Positions 1 through 12,144 of a stretch of DNA of 64,000 nt are shown here, piece by piece. The stretch comes from Rotaria sordida (Eukaryota; Rotifera; Eurotatoria; Philodinida; Philodinidae). The DNA lies in assembly GCA_905250125.1 (NCBI GenBank), contig CAJNOL010001094.1, positions 1 to 64,000 of the forward strand, in the 5' to 3' direction. A program made the translations under genes and the position numbers. Under the pieces are notes generated by a model. The model had not been told where the DNA came from and made no database searches. It saw nothing but the letters and a program-made list of their open reading frames with translations. Each line of letters opens with the position of its first letter. Positions within the stretch are counted from its first letter, which is position 1.

Positions 1-349
1 TATTTGCTAAATCAATTAATCGTATATTTTTCTTTTTCTGTCATCCGCCTCTGTGTTCTGTTTTTATATGCACACACACACACACAAAAACACACATAAG
101 TAAAAAAAAAAAAAAAGAACTTTTTTCCACAATGAGATAACCATCGAGGCATATTTTGTTGTCGGTTTTCTTTTTTTCTGAGAGTAAGAAACACACATAT
201 AGTTCTAAATAGATCCACAGTCAAACATTGTCTATTAATATTGTTTTAAATACTGACAACCAGTGTCATACGATAAATAATGATGGAAGAAAAATATCCT
301 GAACTAGCAGGTGTTTTATATATATATATATATATATTAAGAATTTTTG
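1..349. other. 3' flank of the RGS gene, no gene seen
   Basis: This stretch lies downstream of the minus-strand RGS stop codon. It holds a short CA microsatellite near 71-95, a poly-A run near 102-116 and a TA microsatellite near 317-336. The open frame here is made of these simple repeats and shows no protein-like composition. Confidence 0.6.
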
Positions 350-3300
350 TCAAGATGATTTTGTTGGTATTTCAGTTGTTGTTCGTCGTTGAGAAGGATA
401 TGATGTACGACGTAATAAATTAATATATAATTCAGATTTAAGAAAACGTTGATAAGAATCTTTTTCCATTAAACCTTGAATACGTCTTTGAGCTCGATCA
501 AATGTTTCCAATGGTGGATTATCAATATTAGCTATTGTTGACATACGCGTTTCTGTATCAAGATTCACCTAAATATAATTTTATTTATTTATTCCTTATT
601 ATTATTATTATTATTTGTTTTCTTTTTTTTTTCTCGTATATTTTACCTGCTTTGGGGCACCAATAGCAATAAAATCCATATAAATTTTTTTTGCTTTTGC
701 TGATCGTTTTGGTTCTTTACATACACGAAATTCATCACATGCAAGCCAAAATTCTAAATTTTCTTCACTAAACTCAGTACGTAAAAAAGCACGAAATAAC
801 GCTTGTCCATCTAAATAAAAAAAATTTTTTTTTTTTTTTTTTTTTTTTTTATTAATTTCAAAACGGTCTTTTTTTCTTTTTTTTTTTATGTTCTTACATC
901 GATGTCGTAGAAGAGCATCAAATGATTGTTCCCATGATAGAACTTCTTCACGTGTTGGTATAAGACTTTTTTCAGATAGAGTTGCTTCTGTTGTACGACG
1001 TCGAATTAAATTTGCTGCACGAGATTTGAAATCTTTTGCTCTAGAAAAGAAAAAAATAAAAAACAAAAATATATATTTCTTTTTATAACATACATTGTTG
1101 CAGCTTTCGATTTTTTCTTTTTTGTCATGTCTGATGAATTACTTGAAGCTGATATACGACTATTTGAATCTTCATCTTCACTAGCATATGATGTTGCTTC
1201 CTAAAAACAAAGAAAAAATATGTTTAAAGATAAGAACTCTTGTTTTTTTTTTGTTTATTTGGTTGTGCCATTGTTAGAAAAAGAATCATTCATATTTTCT
1301 TCTTTTTCTTTTATATGAACGGAAATATCGATATATACTTCAAAGTAATATCAAATATATTCTAATTGTTATTTATAATAAGCGAAAATAAATATATTAT
1401 AGTTACAGATACAAAAAAAGAAGAAGAAGAAGAAGATTCTCGTTAAATGAGAAACCTTATTATCATTTATTGTAATATCCTTATAGATTTTCTAAGTAGA
1501 TTGAATGTCAAGAATAATAATAATAATAAGGAAAAACTGACAAAGATAAAAAAATGAAGGAAGAATACGTTTTATATTAGATGTTTGTTGATGACATTAG
1601 AATATATATATATATATTTTATGTTACCTTTTGTCGAAATAAAACATCATCAGGACTATGTGAACGTATACGTTGTACTGGTGTAAGTTGATTAATTGTT
1701 GTTGCTGAATGTGTACGATAGAAATGAAGTAATGATGACATTTTGAAAATTTAAATGTGTTTCCAGCACACAATATGAGATAGAAAAGCATAAAATATAT
1801 ATAAACACAGAAAAGACAAAGAAAAAAAAAGAAACGTCGACCTGCGACAAAAACAATTGTCTTATTTAGTCAACTTTCAACTACTACTGATCATTTTGTT
1901 GTAGTTGTTTGAATATAAATTGGTGACGAGAATGTGACGATGATAGAAATGCGAAGGAAAAGAACAGAAGTACTACTACTATTATAATGCAGAAATTTGA
2001 GGGTTCGTCGGCATTTGCGTATAAAAAAAGAAAAAAAAAAACTACAAACGACATACTAGACCATTTATATCTCTCTCGTTCTTCCTATGAAGCGAATTAA
2101 AAAGTTATGGATGGGGGAAGGGGGGTGGGGGGGGGGGAAGTTGCACGATTAGATAAAAAACTCGGTGAGAAATAAGTAAGGGAAAAGAAAGCGAGAGAGA
2201 AGTCTCCAAGGAAGTTAACACATGTAATCGATTGATATATTTTGTAAATATGAAATGAGAAAAGTGTATGGGACACCAAGCTCATATGCAATAGTATGAT
2301 AGAAGAACGCCGTAATAGTTTATAATAACTATTATTTTTCTCTTGACTCCTACACTCTTTTCTTTTTATTATTATATGTGTTGTTTTTTTTTTTAATAAA
2401 ATTTCTTTTTATAATCATATTGAAAATAAACTTTATTATAGTTTTTAATTGAAAAGATGAAATTTGATTATTATTATTTCTTTTTGTTTTTGTTTTTTAA
2501 CTAACCGGTTTTATTTGACTAGTAATTAATTGTTGTTGAGTTTGTTCTGTTGGTAGTGTATTTATTTCACTTTTACTACGTGGTAAATATCTTTGTTCTA
2601 TTTTAGTCCAATCATCAAATGTTTTTTTACGAAGTTCAGGTGAAGGATTTGATTGTCTTCCATGTGGTGATAAATATTGATCATATGATAGTAATTCATC
2701 GGAATCTTCAACACTTGATGCACCACTTATAGAAAATTCTGGTGCACTTGATGCTGTACTTGTTGTCATTATAGGTAAAGCTTTTGATGTCGGAGTTTTT
2801 AAATGTGATAATGATGATACAACATTATCATATGATGAATCCAAACGTGATGGCATTGTTGTTATAGATGGTTGTTGTACAGTTACTTTAACACGCGGTG
2901 TTAATGGTATAGGTGATGTTGATAATGAAGGTTTTTGATTTACATTACATTTAACAACATAATGTGATGATGTTGGTGATGGTGATGTATGACTAAATAA
3001 TGAATCGGATGAAGTTTCATCTTGACCAAATGATCGTGATGGTTCAGAAAAAGCACCTGAACTTGATGCATTCGAATCTTTACGTGGTATAAGTGTTGCT
3101 GTTGATGATGATGGTGATGGTGATGGTGTTGATGATAATTTAGTATCAATATTAGAAGGAATAAGTGTCGATGATGATGTTACCATCGTATTAGAAGTAG
3201 GTGTCGAACGAGAATTAGGCGCCGTCGTTGTATCAATTGATTTTGAAATTGATGATGATGATAATGAAGAAGCAATAGTATTTGTTGAACGATAAGTTTT

Positions 3301-6300
3301 TCCTGCACTATCGTGATCTATTTGAACACCCTAATAAATAAAAAATAAATATAACTTAAGAGAATAGATAATAGTAAATAAAGATCTATGATATATACGT
3401 GTATGTATCATACGTACGCACTTTATATGAAATGAAGATACGATTTTATTATATCAGACAACGAATACATAAGTTTGACGTCATAGTTCTGTTCTTCTTT
3501 CTTTCTTCACTGACGATTATTAGTTAAGGAAACAATCTCTTGCTTCAGCACTCGAATATAGCCTAAACATGTATGTATATATCTTCTTTTATATGCTGAT
3601 TCTCTTCGCTTGATGAAGATGACGACGTCATCATCGACCGCACGACGGACAATCGACGTCACATATAAGCGCATCAATAGAAAGAAATCATCGCATTTTG
3701 CTTACATTCGTACACACGCTAAGGCGAGCGAACAAGGTCTCTATCTCTCTCTCTCTGTCTCTCTCTCTTTGCTTCCGTTAGCTAGAGTTGTACTAGTGAC
3801 GTCAACAAGAAATCATTACATATTATTGAACGAATGACGCAAAACGACAACGAAGAAGAAGATATAAGTTCATCCCATTAACAAAAAAAAAAAAAAAAAA
3901 AAAGAAAACCGCATTTTCAACAGTTAATAATAATAATAAAAAATGCATTTATTTGAGTGATATAACATAACAAAATATATAAAGACCAACAACTGGTAAC
4001 GAACCCACGCGTAAATATCTTATATTTTTTTTAAACAAAAGAACAAAGAAAAAATCGTACATCATCCTACTCGCACAGACTGAATCAAAAGACCACATCT
4101 GTTTCATTATATGTGGGTGTATGTTTTTCTTTTTTTTTTTTTTTTTTTTTTTTTGCCCATATAAATTATCACTTGGATAGAAATAGATTATTCTCTTCAG
4201 ACATTCATATTGTTGTCATTAACGATCACAATATAAATGTGTATATGATATTCATATATATGAAATATTCAGACCTTACTTTGAAGGATAGATAATATGT
4301 AATGATGAACTTCCAGGCAGACATACGGAATATATATATATATATATTTTCTTTCGTGAATTCAACAACAAATTAGAACAATATCTATAGGTGTTAGTTT
4401 TGTTAAAAGAGAAAAAAAAACACACACACATTTTATATATGCATAAGATATGATCATTTATTTTACTGATAATCATCATAGTTAGATATTTCAAAATATT
4501 TTTTTTATTATTATTATTATTCTATAATTATTAATGATGTATGTATATATTAATGATTTATGATCACATCGATACAATTTATGTACTCACTCTAGATTTT
4601 GATTGAGCAATTAGATATAGAAAGATAAAAAAACATTTTTCAGACAAGGGAATATTTTATGAGTCTATTAATCATCGTATTGCTTTTTCATTTCTATTTA
4701 TCTAAGAGTGTCACGAAATCTATTAATCAAAAGTTTGATATAAATTTTGATCTTTTTTTTGTTTGATAATCTATAAGAGAAAAGTTTGTAACTTTTAAGA
4801 AAAAACTATTGAATAAATTTTGACAAGTCATTTCCGATCTATCGTTCCGGTTCTTTTCTTTTTCTTTTTTTTCTAAAGCAAAATTAGTTCGTACCGACAA
4901 CATCAACAAAACAAAAAAGAAAAAGAAAATCTTACGATGTCATGATTGTGTGCAGATAAAACTCGACTAATAAATTAATCTTTTCTTCGTATATAATTTA
5001 TAATTTAGAAAATCATATTAAGATCTTTATTGCATGTTTCTATTAAAAGTATTACTCAACATGAATTACACTTCAAATGATCTTTTTATTGTTGTTTCTT
5101 GACAAGCAACAAATACAAAAAAACAAAATCTCAATGTTATTATTATTATTCTTTCTAATCATATCAATTTAAATAAATATATTTTCAATATCATATCATT
5201 TATTATGCATAGTTAAAATAGTAGTATCAATAGTCATTGAGATTCTTAATCGAATCGACAGCTGTTTAGTTTCTCTATCATTTAGAATGAAGAAAAAAAC
5301 GATTTTTCTTTCATTCAATTGATACCTTAGTTAGTTTAATGTGACATTTACTATTGTTGTCAGTACTGGTAATGCTTCAAGATGGACACATGCACAATCA
5401 CTTTCTATTCTCTCATCATCAATAATAAGACAAAAAGAAAAAGGAAAAAGAAGGAGACACTATATTATATGTATATATGCTTTACCGTTTTTTTTTTTTT
5501 TTGTTTTCAAAAACAATAGAATGAAAAAGCAAATCTACTGATCTTCTACAAGTATGATAAACATCAAACTAACACCCACACAAGGAAATATAGCGCATCC
5601 TCTTCATCAATACTAATCATATTTAGTGAAGCGATAGCTATGATAACTTGCAGATTAATTGCTGATTTATTCAGAGAAATCAAAACGAAAGAGAAGAAGA
5701 AAAACACACACACACACATACACTTTGCAGATATATGTATGATCTAACCATGTCATATTGTAAATGTACACATGAGAGAAAATAAATAATAAAAAAAAGT
5801 TGCTTCATTGTAGAATGATGTTGTTCATTCGATCGGAATAAATGACTTAGCAAGTAGATAAGGAAAACAAATAAATAGATAATCAAACTATTTCTATGGC
5901 ATAATACAGTATACTCTTTTTTTCTTGTTGTGTATTTGATGCGATCGATTTTTCTTTTTGTCGCAAGAAGACAATGAATTGTTGCATTGCTGTTTGAAAT
6001 GAGATGCATATGATAGATATATTAACCTTTGACTTTTGATTTTTTTTCCTTATGCTTAAAAAAAATATATATATATATATATGTGAAATATAAATCTTTT
6101 TTTTTTCTTAGTTCTTATTAAATTTACACCTGAAAAGAAAAGTAAAAGGTTCATTTATGACTTTTTGTTTTTACTTACTGAATCTTCACCGATTGAACTT
6201 TCACGCCGTTTTATATTATTATTATTATTGTTATTATTATTATTATTACTGGTTATATTAGATGTCATCATTGAAAGATAAGGTGTGCGTGAAGTAGTAG

Positions 6301-6343
6301 CAGTTGTTGTTGGACTTTTTTTTGTGATGACATTCATAGCCAT
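350..6343 (-). CDS. R4-type regulator of G-protein signalling (RGS3/RGS5-like), multi-exon
   Basis: RGS proteins speed GTP hydrolysis by G-alpha subunits and so switch off receptor signalling at the membrane. Read on the minus strand, exons 6343-6179, 3330-2506, 1200-1094, 1040-898, 810-647 and 568-350 join through GT-AG introns with every phase matching, giving 540 residues. The C-terminal ~125 residues form an RGS domain, with FLRTEFSEENLEFWLAC, KAKKIYMDFIAIGAPKQ, NLDTETR and GLMEKDSYQRFLKSELY in order; this pattern is closest to vertebrate RGS3/RGS5 (R4 class). The N-terminal part is Ser/Thr-rich and disordered, with an 11-Asn run in exon 1. A second first exon at 1741-1628 gives a short form of 248 residues. 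Introns inside the RGS domain are 53-87 bases. The two upstream exons rest on splice logic only; the RGS domain itself is secure. Confidence 0.9.
1628..1741 (-). CDS. Alternative first exon of the RGS gene (short isoform)
   Basis: An ATG at 1741 opens 38 codons beginning MSSLLHFYRTHSATT and ending at a GTAACA donor after 1628. The exon ends in phase 0, so it joins the 1200-1094 exon in frame, exactly as the long exon ending at 2506 does. No AG lies just before the ATG, so it behaves as a first exon, not an internal one. The short product would be the RGS domain with a small N-terminal extension. The transcription start cannot be seen; 5' RACE would decide. Confidence 0.65.
3476..3804. promoter_or_regulatory. 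Cluster of CRE-like palindromes in the RGS gene
   Basis: Two full TGACGTCA palindromes (3476-3483 and 3797-3804) and two seven-of-eight GACGTCA matches (about 3624-3630 and 3655-3661) lie within 330 bases. TGACGTCA is the classic CREB/ATF site. The cluster sits about 150-470 bases upstream of the 3330-2506 exon on the minus strand, inside the first large intron of the long isoform. It may mark a cAMP-responsive promoter or enhancer; the function is inferred. Confidence 0.4.
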
Positions 6344-7148
6344 TTTTTAATTCGATTTATTTATAAAATCATTCCATCTTCTATGGATGGTGATCATCGT
6401 TTACATTATATGACTAATATTCTAAACATTTAGATATGTAATAATTATGATTTTTTGTTTTCTTTTCACTATTAAAATCTATAAATAGAAAATAAAACAA
6501 AAAAAAAAATTTTTTTTTTTTCAAAAATCATTTGCCTTGAACTTTGATAGACCTGGTAATTGCGATCGAAAGAATAGATGAGTAGTAATATCGTTTCATA
6601 TAATCTTTCTATTCATTCCGTCTTATCTTTTTTCCTTTTTTACTAATATGAAAGAAGTCAATAATCATAAACCAATGTCATATAGGAAAAACAAAGTACT
6701 TTGTCTTTTTATATTTTATCTCTTATGCACGCATGGATCTTTTGTCAACATACTAAAAACATTAATAACTTAAAATAGATTTTATAAACACTAGAAAAAA
6801 AAAGAAATGAACAAATATTTCTTATGAAGAATTTAAGTGATGCAAAAAAAAAAAGGACAAAAAAGAAATTGCACTCAACCATTCGTACATCCTTTCGCCT
6901 ACGTGTAAATTCCCATCATTATTATTAAGTAATACGATTCTTTATCTCATGTTAAAGTATATAATTTTACATAAGAAATATAAAAAAAAGAAAAAGTGAA
7001 GTTGACATTAAAACAAAAAAATTATAAATTCATTGACATAATCTAAACATGATAATTTTTTTCTACTAGCCCAAAATATTTTTGTACCATATAATAACTA
7101 GACAATCATCTATACACGCATCTACAAACACGAAGAGAACAACTAGAC

Positions 7149-7184
<36 letters not shown>

Positions 7185-10082
7185 TATATATCTCTCATTC
7201 CTATCGACCGACTAATGGGATAAAAGTGCTTACTTAAGAAAATAAGACACAGTCAGACATATAATTGGACATAGTAGTTATAGAAAAAAAAAACTTATTT
7301 TTGTCTTTCTTTGAAAGTCGAATTATATCAATTGAAGATAAGAGTTAGGGGTTTTTTTTGTTTTCAAAAGATAATCACTGACAAGTATTAAAAAGAAGAA
7401 AAAAAAAGATTTTATGTTAATAAAAAAAACCTTGTACCTGAAGTGTTCATTATCACTCACCGCTCGAAAATAAATGTGACAATTGATCATGATGATTGCG
7501 TGAAAATAGCGACTGTCTATCAAATCAAACGTACACTATTTCATTATACATTTTCAAACGTTTGCAGAATGTTGTCGTCAACAATCTTAACGCGTCTTAT
7601 ATCCTTACGACTCTACTCCCTTGTCGTCTTATTTTGTTGTTGTCGTCGACCCGTTGTATGTCGCACTGTTTCTTCTTTGCTTCTTCTTCTTCTTCTTTTT
7701 TCTTCTTTTTTTTTTTGTGCGAAAAAAGTAAGAGACGTAGAAAAAAGAAGAAGAAGAAGACGAAGCAGAAGAGCAAGCTGTGCGCACTAACGTCTTCGTT
7801 GGTATCAAAGCAACACAATGCTTATGGCATAGACATATAACGATACAAAACAATCGAGAACGACGACGATAAAAAAGAAGAAGAAGGAATCCCAAACAGC
7901 GCGATAGAGAGAAAAACGTTTTTTTGTTAGGAACAAGAAAACGTGTAGATCCTCCTACGCAGATAATGTTGTCTTACATTATTAGCAGATTGTAACTTGC
8001 TATCTGAGTGGTTTAGACATAATATAGTATGTTAAAGTTAAGTATTTTTCTTTGAAAATTAATTTTACTTTTTTTTTTTTTTTCGATATAATTTTTGATC
8101 TAGATGAATTTCAATTGATAAGAAAAGATTTTATGTTATGCATTCCATGCAAAAAAAAACAAAAAGAAAAATACACAACATGTATTTATTCATTTTTACT
8201 TAATAGAAAACGATCAAATAGTGTTTGATTTTTCTCTATCATGCATGATCTTTGTCATCATCATGATTTTTTTAGTTCAAGTGTCAAAAAAAGAAAAGAG
8301 AATGAGTGCAACATAGAGAGAAGATGAGATATGAAGAGAGGAAATATTTTGCCTGTTTTTATATATGCAATGATCCAATGAATTGAACCTTTACTGTTTC
8401 TAATATTAGTATATGTTAGCGTGTTACAAGAACCTAGATCATAGAACAATTCCAGTTAAATATATATATCTCGATGTGTGAAAAAAACAAGAATATTGTT
8501 CTTTTTTCCTCCCTTGTTGTTTTTTTTTTTGTTAAAAGACTATGAGGACAAAAAAGCAAAAAAGAATTACTAATTTTTAGCTTTTCTAACATTATATTAC
8601 AATAGACAATTTCGAAATAAAGCATGCATCTTAAATAGACATAATAGAAGAATATTCGATAAGAAAACAAAACAAAAAAAGAAAATTTCTTGTCAACTCA
8701 ATCATATTTTCTATTGTTATTATTCTATTAATTAAATTAGAAAAATTGAATAATCAAATACATGATAGACTTCAAATCTTGCATACTAACAATAAATCAA
8801 AATAGATAAATTTATTAACATCATTAATTTCAATAGAAATGGGGAAAAAAAAAACTAACAACAATAGAAATCACCTTATCATGTGTGACCAAGCAAATAA
8901 ATTCTTGATGGAATGTTCATTAGAATACATTATTATTATCTTACACAAAATAAAAGTGATATGTTGCTCATTTTCTTCGTCAATAATATGAAATATATAT
9001 ATCTATTCAAGTATTAAAAGAGAAATTGTCTAATGATACTGCCAGCAATTTTACCACCTACTACTATTGATATGATATCAGTCATTTGAAATTTACTGTG
9101 AGAATAAAAAAAAAAAAGAAGAGGTGATACATGTTATTCTCTATGTCACCTTTACTGATCAATGTTAAGATATTATTTATATTTTATGGTTGCTACTTTT
9201 CCTAGACACACCCACATATCTTTGTATAATATTCATCGAATAAAATTCATTCATTTTTATTACCAAAATTATTCTTTAATATATTTCGAATAAAGGTAAT
9301 CAAATATACATAAATATGATAATTTAATAATTTATCAATTATATTTTTTTGTCAATTACTTCAAGACAGAAACAAAAATGCTATATTTATAATTTACTAG
9401 TGTAAAAGAAGTTAGAAAAAAAAACATATAATTTATTTAAATAAGACAAATCATTCAAATTCTAGTAAGAAAACTATTATAACACTAATAGATTTTTCTA
9501 TTGTATCTGAATTGATTAAACTTAATTTTCTCATATCTACACAAAAATTCAATGAATTTTTTTTTTTTACAATTTTTATATTTCAGTTAGATGTCTTGTC
9601 ATCGAAAATAGTCATAGGTATATTCAATATTACAAATAATAATTTGTTAATAAAGTCATGTTCTGGTTTTTTCTCCCCCATCTTCGTTATTTCAAATACA
9701 ATTCATATGATTTTATTGCAATAAAGAAATGCCAGATAAAAAAAAAGTACAAAAGAAAAACGAATAGATGCTCGAGATTTTCTAGTAGGGCTCAAAAAAA
9801 ATCAAATCATGCTTTTGAAACTATTCGGTTAACAGAATTGAAAAATTAATTACTATTTCGATTATCTTTGCAAGATTCTACTAAATGATTAATACAAGTA
9901 TCGAAAGGATGATCTACAATTGTCAAATAATGAAAAACAAAATATTCACTATATTGATTTTGGCAATAAACTTTTAAAATATTAGATATCTACAACAGAA
10001 AATTTCTCATGAGAAAATACAGAATACAAAAAAAAAATCAGAAGTAGAAAAATAACTTGCTTCTCTTTTCTAATTATATGGT
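6344..10082. other. Intergenic region, no gene recognised
   Basis: About 3.7 kb upstream of the RGS gene. It holds a TA microsatellite (about 7151-7181), many poly-A/T runs, and a segment at about 7440-7930 with clearly more CpG and GAA/TTC repeats than its surroundings, which could be a promoter region. The overlapping open frames in that segment come from simple repeats and show no domain. Confidence 0.5.
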
Positions 10083-10309
10083 CTACATAAATATGACTCA
10101 TAGAAAATTATTTACTCGTCAATATCGAGCACATGTATTAGGTAAAATCATGCACGCTAATAAAAATTGAGACATAGAAAAGTAATGCTTGATTGATTTT
10201 GGTGTCTCTACCCATGCTTATTTTTTTCATCTGTATACATCATATCGTCATCCATAAACCATGTTTTTTCTTTGCTAATTAGTAACACATTTATAATAGT
10301 ACATAAATT

Positions 10310-11220
10310 ATGGCAAATAGAGAGTCAAATATAAATTGTTAACTTCTAGAAATATCATAAATCATTTTGGTCATGATAAGTCCGTTAGAAAAAATCCAAC
10401 AGTTACTATTATATATTTAAAAAACAAAAAAGAAGAAGAGTGGTGAGTATTTTTTGAATAATTTTTCATAAGAACAAAATAAAGAGAGAGAACTGCAGTT
10501 TTCATTGTTGAACAAAAGAAAACGATGTATCGTATTATATAGGATAAATTTTTTGTTCCATGTTAATTAAGGTTTTTTTCAAAAACAAAAAAATTCAGCT
10601 AGTCGAATGTATTGATAAAGTAAAAGTTCATGAACATATCACGAAAAAGTTAAAATTTCCCCTATTTTTTTCAAAAACTCGAGTAGAAACTCATAATAAA
10701 ATGTCTATAACTTCTGTACAAATAAAGTTAAAAATCTAAGTCTTGTCTAGTTTTTTTGACCTCTCAATTAACGGTTATAATCTTTTCCCCAAAAATCGAA
10801 AATTCATTGTGATGACCAGACGTGATACACTGATTTCTAAAGAATTCGATTGTAAACAGTCAAGAAAATTTTCTAGAATAGTCTGTAATATATGATTTAA
10901 TGTATCTTCATTGTCACTTCCTAGTTGTGAAAACTACAATTCTCTATCGTGTTCTTATAAAGAAAAAAAACTACTCAAAATACATTCACGATTCTTCTTT
11001 TCTTTGTTTGTTTTTTTTTTGAAGTGAAAATATTTCGATAAAAACTAACCTCTGTGATAAGATTTCATTATTATTTGGTATTTAAGTAAAATTTCCTTCG
11101 TGGGGAAATCAGCAAGTACAATGATCTTCACACAATCAAAAGTTGAAGACGTATATTGGTCATCAAAACAGAAATTATTAAGAACTAGGATGTGAATGTA
11201 GATGCAGGACTTGTCTTCGC
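10310..11220 (+). pseudogene. Dead 5' exons of RBR copy 1
   Basis: The exon 1 relic (10310-10442) still starts ATGGCAAATAGA and ends at a GTGAGT donor as in copy 2, but a net insertion near 10330 shifts the frame into an immediate stop and several more stops follow. The exon 2 relic (from about 11086) has lost the acceptor context and has TGA at 11122-11124 where copy 2 reads CAA. Sequence matching exons 3-5 is not present. The 5' half of this copy cannot encode the ancestral protein. Confidence 0.75.
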
Positions 11221-12144
11221 CTACACTTACGCTCATATTCTCAGAGTTCAGTTCCACTTGGTACCTAGCAAAATGTAATTGACTGAGATACCTTTACTAA
11301 AACAATGGATAATAATTCAAAGGAATACTTTTCTGCAAAAAACAAAAACGAAGAGAGATTGAAAACTTCGATCTTATTTCTTTGTTCGCTAGAGTTCATA
11401 TTTTGGTGATGAGTTTCATCTTTTAAAACACCTTTTAGCTTTTCATTAACAACTCTTTTGCCTTCTCTCTTTAGATTTTTTATATCCAATTAGATTTGTC
11501 CGTACTTAGTAGAGCAATCATTCAAAGGTCCATCACGAAATTTAACATATAACATTAAGATCGAAGATATTTTTATCGATGATTGCGACTATGACCTTGG
11601 ACGAAGAATGGATTGATTGCGATGGTGATAAATCGAACGGTTGCAACATCGATCAATGGAGCGATTGCAACGGCGATGAAACCGACGATTATTCTAATAG
11701 TAATCTACTTTTTGTCATCTAAAGAAAAATTCGTAAATTATATGCAAAATGGTCTCATGGTTGTTAGAGATACAATGCATTACATAACAACAGTCAATTA
11801 TCTTCATTTTTTTTCCCTTTAAAAAATTATTCATAAGTATCGACACTTAGTTTTTTTCAGCAATGAATAATCATAAATATCTATTTTCTATGAGCGTTGT
11901 ATAATTATCTATGCATTACAATAGAGACCGAAAGAAAACTTAATTTTTTTTTCAAGAGATTAATATAATTGAGAAAAATTGTCTAGATGAAGGTCTATTT
12001 TCAATATCTGAAGGATATTTGTCATCTATGTAACAGAGCATGAAGAAGACATTGCTATTGATATCAGTTTATCTAACCATAGAAAATATATGTATTATAG
12101 AAGTCAGATAATAAAAAATTTCAATTTATTCATTTTTATTATAG

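Noticed and set aside
5680..6009. A 109-codon minus-strand frame
   Set aside because: It is hydrophobic low-complexity sequence lying in an intron of the RGS gene, with no family resemblance and a CA microsatellite inside.
7443..7895. Several overlapping open frames of 66-115 codons on both strands
   Set aside because: They come from GAA/TTC and CGA repeats, disagree between strands, and show no domain or splice logic; noted only as a CpG-richer segment.
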